Positions 34,711 through 44,539 of a DNA stretch of 64,000 bases are shown here, piece after piece. Position 1 is the stretch's first letter; the number at the start of each line of letters is the position of its first letter. The notes under the pieces are model-generated. The model did not search any database. It worked only from the letters and a program-made list of their open reading frames with translations, and was not told the origin of the DNA. The position numbers were made by a program, and so were the translations under genes. Source of the stretch: Amycolatopsis albispora (GTDB lineage: Bacteria; Actinomycetota; Actinomycetes; Mycobacteriales; Pseudonocardiaceae); contig NZ_CP015163.1 in assembly GCF_003312875.1 (NCBI RefSeq), forward strand, positions 7,130,001 to 7,194,000, read 5' to 3'.

Positions 34711-35886
34711 ATGGGTGCCGAGGTGGTCGTCGAGGGTCTGACGAAGTCCTTCGGAAGGCAGGCCATCTGGCGGGACGTGTCACTGACCCTGCCGCCTGGT
34801 GAAGTCTCGGTCCTGCTCGGCCCGTCGGGCACCGGCAAGTCGGTGTTCCTGAAGTCGATGATCGGGCTGCTCAAGCCGGAACGCGGCAGCTGCACGATCA
34901 ACGGGGTCGACATCGTCCGCTGCTCCGAGTCGAAGCTGTACGAAACGCGGAAGCTGTTCGGCGTGCTGTTCCAGGACGGCGCGCTCTTCGGCTCGATGAA
35001 CCTCTACGACAACGTCGCGTTCCCGCTGCGCGAGCACACCAAGAAGTCGGAAACCGAGATCAAGCGGATCGTGCTGGAAAAGCTCGAAATGACCGGTTTG
35101 GCCGGTGCCGACAAGAAGCTCCCCGGCGAGATCTCCGGCGGGATGCGCAAGCGCGCCGGGCTGGCCCGCGCGCTGGTGCTCGACCCCGAGATCATCCTGG
35201 TCGACGAGCCGGACTCCGGCCTCGACCCGGTGCGCACCACCTACATCAGCCAGCTGTTCATCGACGTCAACACCCAGATCGACGCCACCTTCCTGATCGT
35301 CACGCACAACATCAACCTGGCCAGGACGGTGCCGGACAACATCGGCATGCTCTTCCGCAAGGAACTGGTCATGTTCGGCCCGCGCGAAGTGCTGCTCACC
35401 AGCGAGGAGCCGGTGGTCAAGCAGTTCCTCAACGGCCGGATGGACGGCCCGATCGGGATGAGCGAGGAAAAGGACTCCGCCACCATGGCCGCCGAGAAGG
35501 CCATGTTCGAGGCGGGTCACCACGCCGGCGGGGTCGAGGACGTGCGTGGCGTGCCGCCGCAGATGCAGCCCACCCCCGGCCTGCCGGAGCGCATGGGCGC
35601 CCGTCGCCGCCAGGACCGCGTGATGCGCAACCTCCACACGCTGCCGCCCGCCGCGCAGGAGAAGGTCATCGAGTCGCTTTCGCCGGAAGAACAGCGGCAC
35701 TACGGCGTGCACCCGCACCGGCTCGTCGGCGCGAGACAGCAACCCCAGCAGCCCCCGCAAGCCCAGTACCAGGGGCAGCCGCCCAGCCAGCACCGCGGTC
35801 AGCTGCCCGCCGACCAGGTGGCCAGCATGCCGCAGAGCGGCTGGACCGAGCCCCGAGCGCGTGATCCCAGGCAGGGCGGTACATGA
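34711..35886 (+). CDS. mceG: Mce transporter ATPase MceG (Mkl)
   Basis: A 391-aa protein; ATG 34711 follows GGAGGTGCG. The MlaF-type ABC ATPase spans ~1-255: Walker A LLGPSGTGKS, Q loop LFQDGALFGSMNLYDNVAFPLREH, signature ISGGMRKRAGLARAL, Walker B IILVDEPDSGLDP and switch His in VTHN. The last ~135 residues are an extension, with GARRRQDRVMRNLHTLPPAAQEKVIESLSPEEQ then Gln/Pro-rich sequence. It energises lipid import by the downstream YrbE/Mce proteins. It is first in the operon, and its stop overlaps yrbEA by ATGA. Confidence 0.95.
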   Translation: MGAEVVVEGLTKSFGRQAIWRDVSLTLPPGEVSVLLGPSGTGKSVFLKSMIGLLKPERGSCTINGVDIVRCSESKLYETRKLFGVLFQDGALFGSMNLYDNVAFPLREHTKKSETEIKRIVLEKLEMTGLAGADKKLPGEISGGMRKRAGLARALVLDPEIILVDEPDSGLDPVRTTYISQLFIDVNTQIDATFLIVTHNINLARTVPDNIGMLFRKELVMFGPREVLLTSEEPVVKQFLNGRMDGPIGMSEEKDSATMAAEKAMFEAGHHAGGVEDVRGVPPQMQPTPGLPERMGARRRQDRVMRNLHTLPPAAQEKVIESLSPEEQRHYGVHPHRLVGARQQPQQPPQAQYQGQPPSQHRGQLPADQVASMPQSGWTEPRARDPRQGGT

Positions 35887-36674
35887 GTTCGGCCACCTCC
35901 GCCAAGATCCCCGGGATCGGGATGCTCCGCGAGACCGGGAAGCTTTTCGCGCTCGGCCTCGACGTCATCCGCGGGATCTTCCAGCGCCCGTTCCAGGTGC
36001 GCGAGTTCATCCAGCAGTCGTGGTTCATCGCCAGCGTGACGATCCTGCCCACCGCGCTGGTCGCCATCCCGTTCGGCGCGCTGGTCGCGCTGCAGCTCGG
36101 CTCGCTGATCACCCAGCTCGGCGCGCAGTCGTTCATCGGTGCCGCCAGCGTGCTGGCGATCATCCAGCAGGCCGCGCCGATCGTGACCGCGCTGCTGGTG
36201 GCCGGTGCCGGCGGCTCGGCGATCTGCGCGGACATCGGCGCCCGCACCATTCGCGAGGAGATCGACGCGATGGAGGTGCTGGGCGTCTCCGCGGTGCAGC
36301 GGCTGATCGTGCCGCGCGTGCTCGCCTCGATGCTGGTCGCGGTGCTGCTGAACGGCGTGGTCAGCGTGATCGGCGTGCTCGGCGGTTACTTCTTCAACGT
36401 GGTGCTGCAGGGCGGCACGCCGGGTGCCTACCTGGCCAGCTTCTCCGCCCTGGCGCAGCTGCCCGACCTGTGGATCAGCGAGCTGAAGGCGCTGATCTTC
36501 GGCTTCATCGCCGGGGTGGTGGCCGCCTACCGCGGGCTGAACCCGCCGCCGGGCCCGAAGGGCGTCGGCGACGCGGTGAACCAGGCCGTGGTGATCACCT
36601 TCCTGCTGCTGTTCTTCGTCAACTTCATCCTGACCCTGCTCTACCTGCAGGTCGTTCCGGCGAAGGGGAGCTGA
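35883..36674 (+). CDS. yrbEA: Mce transporter permease YrbE (A)
   Basis: A 263-aa MlaE-family permease with about five membrane helices. Conserved parts are the coupling region RGIFQRPFQVREFIQQSWFIASVTILPTALVAIPFG and GARTIREEIDAMEVLGVSAVQRLIVPRVLAS. It dimerises with YrbEB and docks MceG. It overlaps mceG by 4 bp, and yrbEB starts 2 bp after its stop. Confidence 0.95.
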   Translation: MSSATSAKIPGIGMLRETGKLFALGLDVIRGIFQRPFQVREFIQQSWFIASVTILPTALVAIPFGALVALQLGSLITQLGAQSFIGAASVLAIIQQAAPIVTALLVAGAGGSAICADIGARTIREEIDAMEVLGVSAVQRLIVPRVLASMLVAVLLNGVVSVIGVLGGYFFNVVLQGGTPGAYLASFSALAQLPDLWISELKALIFGFIAGVVAAYRGLNPPPGPKGVGDAVNQAVVITFLLLFFVNFILTLLYLQVVPAKGS

Positions 36675-36676
36675 CC

Positions 36677-37525
36677 ATGGCCTTTCGCCACGCCATCGGC
36701 CAGGGCGCGCGCCGCGCGGTGAACGCCCCGCTCGGCCTGCTCGACCAGCTCGGGGACCAGCTGTCGTTCTACATCCGCGCGCTGGCCTGGATCCCGCAGT
36801 CGCTGCGGAAGTACATGAAGGAGACGATGCGGCTGCTCGCCGAGGTGAGCTTCGGCTCCGGCGCGCTCGCCGTGATCGGCGGCACGGTCGGCGTGATGGT
36901 CGGCCTGACCGTGTTCACCGGGGTGGTGGTCGGCCTGCAGGGCTTCGCCGCGCTGGACCAGATCGGCACCGCGGCCTTCGCCGGGTTCGCCTCGGCCTAC
37001 ATCAACACGCGTGAGATCGCGCCGCTGGTCGCCGGGCTCGCGCTGTCGGCCACCGTCGGCGCCGGCTTCACCGCCCAGCTCGGCGCGATGCGCATCTCGG
37101 AGGAGATCGACGCGCTGGAAGTGATGGGCGTGCCGAGCCTGCCCTACCTGGTGACCACCCGGATCATCGCCGGCTTCATCGCGGTCATCCCGCTGTACAT
37201 CATCGGCCTGCTGATGTCCTACCTCGGCTCGCGAATAGTCACGGTGTACTTCTACGGCCAGTCGGCTGGCACCTACGACCACTACTTCAACCTGTTCCTA
37301 CCACCCGAAGACGTGTTCATCTCGTTTGTGAAGGTGCTCATCTTCGCGGTGATCATCATCCTTTCGCACTGCTACTACGGCTACCGCGCCAGCGGCGGTC
37401 CGGCCGGGGTCGGCGTGGCCGTCGGCCGCGCGGTGCGGACCACGATCGTCACCGTGGCGATCGTGAACTTCTTCATCGGGTTCGCCATCTGGGGGACCAC
37501 GACCACGGTGAGGATCGCGGGATGA
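36677..37525 (+). CDS. yrbEB: Mce transporter permease YrbE (B)
   Basis: A 282-aa permease starting at ATG 36677; the open frame reaches back to 35861, but that part is a shadow of yrbEA. It has an interface helix (SFYIRALAWIPQSLRKYMKETMRLLAEVSFG), the EEIDALEVMGVPSLPYLVTTRIIAG motif and five to six membrane helices. It pairs with YrbEA. Its last codon overlaps the mceA start (ATGA). Confidence 0.95.
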   Translation: MAFRHAIGQGARRAVNAPLGLLDQLGDQLSFYIRALAWIPQSLRKYMKETMRLLAEVSFGSGALAVIGGTVGVMVGLTVFTGVVVGLQGFAALDQIGTAAFAGFASAYINTREIAPLVAGLALSATVGAGFTAQLGAMRISEEIDALEVMGVPSLPYLVTTRIIAGFIAVIPLYIIGLLMSYLGSRIVTVYFYGQSAGTYDHYFNLFLPPEDVFISFVKVLIFAVIIILSHCYYGYRASGGPAGVGVAVGRAVRTTIVTVAIVNFFIGFAIWGTTTTVRIAG

Positions 37526-38853
37526 GCACGATTCGCAAGCGCCTGCTGGGCCTGGCGTTCATCGTGGTGATGATCGGCGGGGTCACCCTCAGCGTGGCCA
37601 TGTACAACAAGGCGTTCAGCTCGTTCGTGCACGTCAAGCTGCAGGCCGACAAGGTGGGCAACCAGCTGGCCAGGCAGTCGGACGTGAAGGTGCGCGGCCT
37701 GATCGTCGGGGTGGTCTCCGACGTCGCCGCCACCCCGGACGGCTCGGAGCTGACCCTGGAGCTGCTGCCCGAGTCGGCGCAGCTGATCCCGGCCAACGTC
37801 TCCGCGCGGTTCCTGCCGAAGACGTTGTTCGGCGAGCGGTTCGTGTCGCTGGAGATCCCGGAGAACCCGGCCCCGGTGAAGATCGCCGACGGGGACGTGA
37901 TCCCGCAGGACCGCAGTTCCAGCGCGGTCGAGCTGTCGCAGGCCTTCGAGCACCTGCTGCCGGTGCTGCAGGCGGTCCAGCCGCAGAAGCTGTCGAGCAC
38001 GCTCACCGCGATCTCCTCGGCGTTGCAGGGCCGCGGCGAGCCGCTCGGCGAGACGCTGAGCGAACTCGGCCAGTACGTGGGCGACCTGAACCCGCACCTG
38101 CCCGACCTGCAGCGCAACCTGCAGGAGCTGGCGAAGTTCTCCGACAACTTCTCCGACAGCGCGCCGGAACTGGTGCAGGCACTGGACAACCTGACCACCA
38201 CCACCGGCACGATCGCCGAGCAGAAGCCGAACCTCGAAGCGCTGTACGGCAACCTGACCAACGCCTCGGTCGACCTCGGGTCGTTCCTGGAGGCGAACAA
38301 GTCGAACCTCATCGCGCTCGGCGAGACCGCGCGCCCGACGGCCGAACTGCTGGCCAAGTACGCGCCCGAGTACCCGTGCGTGATCGGGCAGATGGCCGAC
38401 ACCGTGCCGAAGGTGGACAAGGCGCTCGGCAAGGGCACCGGCAAGCCCGGCCTGCACGCGACCATCGAGATCACCGTGAACCGCGGGCCGTACCAGCCGG
38501 GGCAGGACGAGCCGGAGTTCAACGACAAGCGCGGCCCGCGCTGCTACGACATGAAGCAGTTCCCGGTGCCCTTCCCGCAGCACCCGCCGGACGGCCCGAT
38601 CGACGACGGCAGCGAGCACCCGCCGCCAGCGCGTTCGCAGAACGACGGCCTGCTGCCGCCGAGCAACGCGGCGAACGCGGTCGGCGTCGGCGGTGGCGCG
38701 GCCGGTGGCGACCTCGCCTACAGCCCGGCCGAGCAGCGCTTCCTCAGCGAGCTGCTGGGCATCCAGACCGGGATGGCCGCCGGGCAGGTGCCGGATTGGA
38801 GCGGATTGCTGGTGGGACCGCTGTACCGCGGAGCGGAGGTGACCTTCAAGTGA
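37522..38853 (+). CDS. mceA: Mce protein A
   Basis: A 443-aa protein. An N-terminal membrane anchor (LLGLAFIVVMIGGVTLSVAMY) is followed by the MlaD/Mce domain (~40-120: VKLQADKVGNQLARQSDVKVRGLIVGVVSDV). A long helical region (~140-300) should form the lipid tunnel with the other Mce subunits, and a Pro-rich tail ends the protein. The hetero-hexamer MceA-F carries lipids from the outer envelope to YrbE. It overlaps its neighbours on both sides. Confidence 0.93.
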   Translation: MSTIRKRLLGLAFIVVMIGGVTLSVAMYNKAFSSFVHVKLQADKVGNQLARQSDVKVRGLIVGVVSDVAATPDGSELTLELLPESAQLIPANVSARFLPKTLFGERFVSLEIPENPAPVKIADGDVIPQDRSSSAVELSQAFEHLLPVLQAVQPQKLSSTLTAISSALQGRGEPLGETLSELGQYVGDLNPHLPDLQRNLQELAKFSDNFSDSAPELVQALDNLTTTTGTIAEQKPNLEALYGNLTNASVDLGSFLEANKSNLIALGETARPTAELLAKYAPEYPCVIGQMADTVPKVDKALGKGTGKPGLHATIEITVNRGPYQPGQDEPEFNDKRGPRCYDMKQFPVPFPQHPPDGPIDDGSEHPPPARSQNDGLLPPSNAANAVGVGGGAAGGDLAYSPAEQRFLSELLGIQTGMAAGQVPDWSGLLVGPLYRGAEVTFK

Positions 38854-39878
38854 AGGTGACCGGAGCACTGGTCAAGCTGATCATCTTCATCGTGATCACC
38901 GTGTTGTTCACCGCGGTGCTCGGCATCAGCATCGCGAACCTGAACCTGAGCAAGACCGCGACCTACACCGCCAGGTTCACCGACGCCACGCTGCTGCTGC
39001 CCAACGACGACGTGCGCATCGCCGGGGTCCGCGTCGGCCAGGTGTCCGACGTGCGGATCGTGGACCGGCGGCAGGCCGAGGTGGAGTTCGAGGTGGACGC
39101 CGGGCGCAAGCTGCCCGCCGGGGTGACCGCGACGATCAAGTTCCGGAACCTGGTCGGCCAGCGCTACATCTCGCTCGCCCAGGGCACCGGCACGCCGGGG
39201 GACACGCTGCCCGAGGGCGGCACCATCCCGCTGGAGCGCACCAAGCCCGCGCTGGACCTGACCGAGCTGTTCAACGGGTTCAAGCCGCTGTTCCGCGCGC
39301 TGAACCCGGAGGACGTGAACAAGCTGTCGTACCAGGTCATCCAGGTTCTGCAGGGAGAAGGCGGCACGGTGGAGAGCCTGCTCGCCCACACCGCGTCGCT
39401 GACCAGCACGATCGCCGAGAAGGACCAGGTCATCGGCGAGGTGATCACGAACCTCAACGGCGTGCTGGACACGATCAACCAGCGCACCCCGCAGCTGTCC
39501 GAGCTGATCGCCACGCTGCAGCGGCTGGTCTCCGGGCTGGCCGAGGACCGCAAGCCGATCGGGGACGCGATCGACTCGCTCGGCGGCCTGGCCGAGACCA
39601 CCTCCGGGCTGCTCAGCGAAGCGCGGGAGCCGTTGAAGAACGACATCGCCGCGCTGGGCACCCTGACCGAGAACCTCAACCGGAACGAGCCGGTGGTGGA
39701 GCACTTCATCCAGTTCCTGCCGTACAAGGTGGCCACGCTGAGCCGGACCGCCGACTACGGGTCGTGGTTCAACTTCTACGCCTGTGAGATGACCGGCAGC
39801 GTCGCGCTGCCGCCGCTGATCAGCCAGCCGATCGACGTGCCGATCGCGCCGGTCAACCGGGAGCGGTGTGGCGGATGA
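38850..39878 (+). CDS. mceB: Mce protein B
   Basis: A 342-aa protein starting at GTG 38850 inside the mceA stop (GTGA overlap), with GGAGGTG upstream; the longer open frame back to 38376 is not used. It has an N-terminal helix (LVKLIIFIVITVLFTAVLGISIANL), an Mce domain with DDVRIAGVRVGQVSDVRIVD, an extended helix with repeated heptads (TSTIAEKDQVIGEVITNLNGVLDTINQRT), and a Cys-containing C-terminus. Confidence 0.93.
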   Translation: MKVTGALVKLIIFIVITVLFTAVLGISIANLNLSKTATYTARFTDATLLLPNDDVRIAGVRVGQVSDVRIVDRRQAEVEFEVDAGRKLPAGVTATIKFRNLVGQRYISLAQGTGTPGDTLPEGGTIPLERTKPALDLTELFNGFKPLFRALNPEDVNKLSYQVIQVLQGEGGTVESLLAHTASLTSTIAEKDQVIGEVITNLNGVLDTINQRTPQLSELIATLQRLVSGLAEDRKPIGDAIDSLGGLAETTSGLLSEAREPLKNDIAALGTLTENLNRNEPVVEHFIQFLPYKVATLSRTADYGSWFNFYACEMTGSVALPPLISQPIDVPIAPVNRERCGG

Positions 39879-40861
39879 AAAGCTTCCAGCAACGCAATCC
39901 GATCCCCATCGCGCTGGCCGGCATCGCGGTGATCCTGCTCGGCGTGATCGCCGCGCTGAACTCCGAGGACCTGCCGGTGATCGGTGGCGGCACCAGCTAC
40001 ACCGCCGAGTTCGGCGAGGCGGCCGGGCTGGTGCCCGACGACGAGGTGCGCATCGCCGGGGTCAAGGTCGGCGCGGTCTCCGACATCGAGCTGGCCGGGG
40101 ACAAGGTCCGCGTCTCGTTCAAGGTCAAGGACGCCTGGCTGGGTGACAAGACCAGCGCGGCGATCAAGCTGAAGACCCTGCTCGGGCAGAAGTACCTGGC
40201 GCTCGACCCGATCGGCGACCAGGTGCTCGACCCGGACGTGGCCATCCCGCGTGAGCGCACGGCCTCGCCGTACGACGTGCTGGAGGCCTTCCGCGGGCTG
40301 TCCGGCACGGTCGACGAGATCGACACCACCCAGCTGGCGAAGAGCTTCGACGTGCTGTCGGAGACCTTCTCCGACACCCCGGACGACGTGAAGGGCGCGC
40401 TGTCCGGGCTGTCCGAGCTGTCCGACACCATCGCCAAGCGCGACGACCAGCTGGCCCAGCTGCTGGCCAACACCAAGCAGGTCAGCCAGACCCTGGTGGA
40501 CCGCGACGCCGAGGTGACCAAGCTCCTCCAGGACGGCAACAAGCTGCTCGAAGAGGTCGGCAAGCGCAAGGAGGCGATCAGCAGGCTGCTCGAGGGCACC
40601 AAGACGCTGTCCACCGAGCTCCGCGGGCTGATCGAGGACAACGACGCGCAGCTGGACCCGGTGCTCACCCAGCTCGACCAGCTCACCTCGATGCTGCAGC
40701 GCAACCAGGACGCGCTGGCCGCGGGCCTGCGCGAGTTCGCGCCGTTCATCCGGGTGTTCAACAACACCATCGGCAACGGCCGCTGGTTCGACAACTACAT
40801 CTGCGGCCTGCTGCTGCCGTCCGTCGGCCCGATCAACGAAGACGGGTGCAACGCGAAATGA
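39875..40861 (+). CDS. mceC: Mce protein C
   Basis: A 328-aa protein; ATG 39875 overlaps the mceB stop (ATGA). An anchor helix (IPIALAGIAVILLGVIAAL) is followed by an Mce domain with TAEFGEAAGLVPDDEVRIAGVKVGAVSDIEL. The coiled helical part (AKRDDQLAQLLANTKQVSQTLVDRDAEVTKLL) leads to a C-terminal YICGLLLP segment with conserved Cys. Confidence 0.93.
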   Translation: MKSFQQRNPIPIALAGIAVILLGVIAALNSEDLPVIGGGTSYTAEFGEAAGLVPDDEVRIAGVKVGAVSDIELAGDKVRVSFKVKDAWLGDKTSAAIKLKTLLGQKYLALDPIGDQVLDPDVAIPRERTASPYDVLEAFRGLSGTVDEIDTTQLAKSFDVLSETFSDTPDDVKGALSGLSELSDTIAKRDDQLAQLLANTKQVSQTLVDRDAEVTKLLQDGNKLLEEVGKRKEAISRLLEGTKTLSTELRGLIEDNDAQLDPVLTQLDQLTSMLQRNQDALAAGLREFAPFIRVFNNTIGNGRWFDNYICGLLLPSVGPINEDGCNAK

Positions 40862-42036
40862 CCGATACCCGCTTCGGAATGAACGTGGCCCGCTGGCTCA
40901 GCGTGGCCTGTGTGCTCGCGCTGCTGGTGGCCGGTGGCCTGTGGTGGACGCTGAAGGACCCGGGCCGCAAGCACCTGACCGCCTGGTTCCCCACCGCGGT
41001 CGGCCTGTACGAGGGCAACAGCGTGCGCATGCTCGGTGTGCAGATGGGCACCGTGGAGAAGGTCGAGCCGATGGGCGACCGGGTCCGCGTGAGCATGGAG
41101 TACGACCGCGCGGTCGCCGTGCCCGCCGACGCGCAGGCGGTGATCGTGGCGCCGTCGCTGGTCAGCGACCGGTACGTGCAGCTGACCCCGGCGCACACCG
41201 GCGGCCCGGTGATCGAGGAGGGCGCCACCATCCCGATCGAGCGCACCGCGGTGCCGCTGGAGGTGGACGACCTCTACGCCAGCCTGAGCCGGGTCAGCCA
41301 GTCGCTCGGCCCGAACGGGGTGAACAAGGACGGCTCGCTGTCCACCCTGCTGACCACGCTCGCCGACAACTTCGACGGCAACGGCCAGGCCCTGCACGAC
41401 ACGATCACCCGGCTCGGCCAGGCGTCGGGCACGCTGGCCGGCAACAAGGACGACCTGTTCGCCACCGTGCGCAACCTGGGCGACTTCTCCACCACGCTGG
41501 CCAACAGCGACGGCCAGATCCGCGAGTTCGAGCGGCAGCTCGCCGACGTCACCGGCTTCCTCGCCGACGAGCGCGGCAACCTGGCCGAGACGGTCCAGCA
41601 GCTGGGCCCGACGCTGGAGCAGGTGCAGGCCTTCGTGGAGAAGAACCGCGACAAGCTCAAGTCCAATGTGGACAAGCTGGCCAGCATCACCAGGACGCTG
41701 GTGGACCAGCGCGGCGCGCTGGCCGAGATCCTGGACGTGGCCCCGGTGGCGCTGGGCAACCTGGTCAACACCTACAACGCCTCGTCCGGCACGCTCGACG
41801 CCAGGCCGAACCTGAACGAGCTGACCCAGCCGCCGGTGCTGATGGTGTGCAACCTGCTCAAGCAGACGCCGGACCAGCTCGACCTGGTCGGCGACCTGTG
41901 CAAGGACCTCCAGCCGGTGCTCGACGGCGCGCTGCCGCTGCCCTCGGTGGCGCAGGTGGTGGCCGCGGCGAAGAAGGGCGAGGCACCGCCGTTGCCGCTG
42001 CCGCTGGTTGACGTGATGTCCGGAGGTGCCCGATGA
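40858..42036 (+). CDS. mceD: Mce protein D
   Basis: A 392-aa protein; ATG 40858 overlaps the mceC stop (ATGA). An anchor (WLSVACVLALLVAGGLWWTL) precedes the Mce domain (LTAWFPTAVGLYEGNSVRMLGVQMGTVEKVEP). A long helical segment follows, then Cys residues near the C-terminus (VCNLLKQTP, DLCKDL). Confidence 0.93.
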   Translation: MTDTRFGMNVARWLSVACVLALLVAGGLWWTLKDPGRKHLTAWFPTAVGLYEGNSVRMLGVQMGTVEKVEPMGDRVRVSMEYDRAVAVPADAQAVIVAPSLVSDRYVQLTPAHTGGPVIEEGATIPIERTAVPLEVDDLYASLSRVSQSLGPNGVNKDGSLSTLLTTLADNFDGNGQALHDTITRLGQASGTLAGNKDDLFATVRNLGDFSTTLANSDGQIREFERQLADVTGFLADERGNLAETVQQLGPTLEQVQAFVEKNRDKLKSNVDKLASITRTLVDQRGALAEILDVAPVALGNLVNTYNASSGTLDARPNLNELTQPPVLMVCNLLKQTPDQLDLVGDLCKDLQPVLDGALPLPSVAQVVAAAKKGEAPPLPLPLVDVMSGGAR

Positions 42037-43247
42037 GGCGCAAGGCCTTCGCCGCCATCGGCGCGGTCGCCGCGGTGACCCTGTCCGGCTGCGGGTTCAC
42101 CGGCATCTACGACATCCCGCTGCCCGGCGGTGCCGATCTCGGCGACCACCCGTACACGGTGAAGGTGCAGTTCCGGGACGTGCTCGACCTGATCCCGCAG
42201 GCCGGGGTGAAGATCAACGAGGTGCCGGTCGGCCGGGTGGAGAGCATCGGGCTGGCGCCGGACGGCTGGACCGCCGAGGTCAGCGTGCTGGTCAACGGCG
42301 ACGTCGAGCTGCCGTCGAACGCGCTGGCCAACCTGCGCCAGTCGAGCCTGCTCGGTGAGAAGTACGTCGAGCTGAGCCCGCCGCCGGACGGCAAGGCGCA
42401 GGAGCGCCTCGCCGACGGCATGCTCATCCCGGTCGAGCGGACCAATCGCAACGTCGAGGTGGAGGAGGTGCTCGGCGCGCTGTCCATGCTGCTCAACGGC
42501 GGTGGCGTGGAGCAGCTCAACACCATCACCAAGGAGCTGAACGCGGCCACCGAGGGCCGCGCGCCGGACCTGCGGAACCTGTTGCACAACGCCAACGACC
42601 TGGTCGCCAGCCTCGACGCGCAGTCGTCGAACATCACCCGCGCGCTCGACGGGCTGAACCGGCTCTCGTCCACGCTGAACGGCCAGCGCGACCAGATCGC
42701 CGGCGCGCTGGACAACCTCGGGCCGGGCCTGAAGGTGCTGGAGGAGCAGCGCGGGCAGCTGGTCACCATGCTGCAGGCGCTCAACGACCTGTCCGGGGTG
42801 GCCACCGACACGGTCAACAAGAGCCAGGAGGACCTGGTCGCCAATCTCAAGGCGCTGCAGCCGACGCTGCAGAAGCTCGGCGAGGCGGGCAACGACCTGC
42901 CGAAGGCGCTGGAGCTGCTGCTGACCTTCCCGTTCAGCGACGCCGCCGTGGACGGCGTGAAGGGCGACTACTTCAACCTGTACGCCAAGATCGACCTGAA
43001 CCTCAACGAGGTGCTGGCGAACCTGGGCCGCAGCAGGCAGAACCCGCTGCAGGACATCCTGCCGGGCAACCTCGGGCTGACCGGCGGCCAGAACGGGGTC
43101 GATCCGAACGCGCCCCCGCTGCTGCCGCTGCCCACCTCCACCCCGATCGGCACCGGGCAGGGCGCGCCGACCGGCGGGCAGGCGCCCGCGCCGCAGCAGA
43201 CCGGCATCGGCGGCATCTTCGACGTGCTTTCAGGGGGTGCCGGCTGA
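42033..43247 (+). CDS. mceE: Mce protein E, lipoprotein (LprK type)
   Basis: A 404-aa lipoprotein: MRRKAFAAIGAVAAVTLSGC gives a lipobox (LSGC, Cys20). The Mce domain reads YTVKVQFRDVLDLIPQAGVKINEVPVGRVESIGL. The fifth Mce subunit is the lipoprotein in mycobacterial operons too, which supports the A-F order. A helical tunnel region and a Pro/Gly-rich C-terminus follow. It overlaps mceD and mceF. Confidence 0.94.
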   Translation: MRRKAFAAIGAVAAVTLSGCGFTGIYDIPLPGGADLGDHPYTVKVQFRDVLDLIPQAGVKINEVPVGRVESIGLAPDGWTAEVSVLVNGDVELPSNALANLRQSSLLGEKYVELSPPPDGKAQERLADGMLIPVERTNRNVEVEEVLGALSMLLNGGGVEQLNTITKELNAATEGRAPDLRNLLHNANDLVASLDAQSSNITRALDGLNRLSSTLNGQRDQIAGALDNLGPGLKVLEEQRGQLVTMLQALNDLSGVATDTVNKSQEDLVANLKALQPTLQKLGEAGNDLPKALELLLTFPFSDAAVDGVKGDYFNLYAKIDLNLNEVLANLGRSRQNPLQDILPGNLGLTGGQNGVDPNAPPLLPLPTSTPIGTGQGAPTGGQAPAPQQTGIGGIFDVLSGGAG

Positions 43248-44515
43248 TGCTGGTGCGCAAGACGAAACTGCAGCTGATCGCCTTCGCGGTGATCGCGGTG
43301 CTGTCCATCGTGTACGCGTTGTTCCGGTTCACCGACGTGGGCCGCGTGTTCGGCCAGGGCGGCTACACGGTGAACCTGCAGCTCAACGCCAGCGGTGGCA
43401 TCTTCACCAACGCCGAGGTCACCTACCGCGGTTACAACGTGGGCCGGGTGGGCGAGCTGTCGCTGACCGAGCGCGGGCTGCAGGCCGAGCTGAACATCGA
43501 GCCGGACATGCCGCAGATCCCCGCCGACCTGCAGGCCATGGTGGTCAACCGGTCGGCGGTCGGCGAGCAGTTCGTCGACCTGCGGCCGAAGAACGAGAAC
43601 GGGCCGTTCCTGGCGGAGGGCTCGGTGATCCCGGCCGACCGCGCGGTCACCCCGGTGCCCACCGACCAGGTGCTCGGCGACCTGGACAGCCTCGCCGCCT
43701 CGGTGCCCACCGACGCGCTGCGGACCGTGGTCGACGAGTCCTACGACGCCTTCCGCGGCACCGGTGACGACCTCCAGGTGCTGATGGACACCGCGCGCGA
43801 CTTCACCGCGGCCGCGCAGGAGAACCTGCCGGAGACGGTCAACCTGCTGGAGCAGGGCGGGAAGGTGCTGGAAACGCAGAACGACCTCGCCGGCTCGTTC
43901 GCGTCGTTCAGCGGTGACCTGAACAAACTGTCGGAGACGCTGAAGAACTCCGACGGCGACGTCCGCAAGCTGATCGGCGTGACCCCGCAGGTGGCGAACC
44001 AGATCAGCGAGGTGGTCGCCGAGACCGGGCCAGGGCTCGGCGCGGTGGTGGCGAACCTGCTCACCACGTCGAACCTGCTGGTCACCCGGCTGGACGGGCT
44101 GGAGCAGGGCCTGGTCACCTATCCGCTGCTGTCGGTGGGTGCGCAGACCGTGGCGCCCGGTGACGACACCGCGCACCTCGGGCTGGTGCTGAACCTGTTC
44201 GACCCGCCGTCGTGCACCAAGGGCTACCGGGACGTCGAGGAGTTCCGCACCGGCAACCGGCCGGAGGACCTCACCCCGCGCGACGCGAAGCGGGATGCGT
44301 ACTGTGCGGAACCCAAGGGCAGCCCGATCAACGTGCGGGGTTCGCAGAACGCGCCGTACAACGGGGTGCCGGTGGTGCCGTCGCAGCAGGAGCTGGAGGC
44401 GAACGCCAACCGCTCCGAGGAGGAACTGGCCGCGCTGCGCGGGGTGCCCGGGATCGCGGGCAGTCCCGGGCTGAGCCTGACCAGCCTGCCCTCGCTGTTC
44501 GGCCTGCCCGGCTGA
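43247..44515 (+). CDS. mceF: Mce protein F
   Basis: A 422-aa protein starting at ATG 43247, which shares one base with the mceE stop. An anchor (LQLIAFAVIAVLSIVYALFRF) is followed by the Mce domain (VNLQLNASGGIFTNAEVTYRGYNVGRVGELSL) and a helical part. Two Cys lie in the C-terminal segment (PPSCTKGY, DAYCAEP). It is the last of the six Mce subunits; two Mce-associated genes follow on the same strand. Confidence 0.93.
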   Translation: MLVRKTKLQLIAFAVIAVLSIVYALFRFTDVGRVFGQGGYTVNLQLNASGGIFTNAEVTYRGYNVGRVGELSLTERGLQAELNIEPDMPQIPADLQAMVVNRSAVGEQFVDLRPKNENGPFLAEGSVIPADRAVTPVPTDQVLGDLDSLAASVPTDALRTVVDESYDAFRGTGDDLQVLMDTARDFTAAAQENLPETVNLLEQGGKVLETQNDLAGSFASFSGDLNKLSETLKNSDGDVRKLIGVTPQVANQISEVVAETGPGLGAVVANLLTTSNLLVTRLDGLEQGLVTYPLLSVGAQTVAPGDDTAHLGLVLNLFDPPSCTKGYRDVEEFRTGNRPEDLTPRDAKRDAYCAEPKGSPINVRGSQNAPYNGVPVVPSQQELEANANRSEEELAALRGVPGIAGSPGLSLTSLPSLFGLPG

Positions 44516-44539
44516 GCAACCGCATTCGTCTGGAGAGTT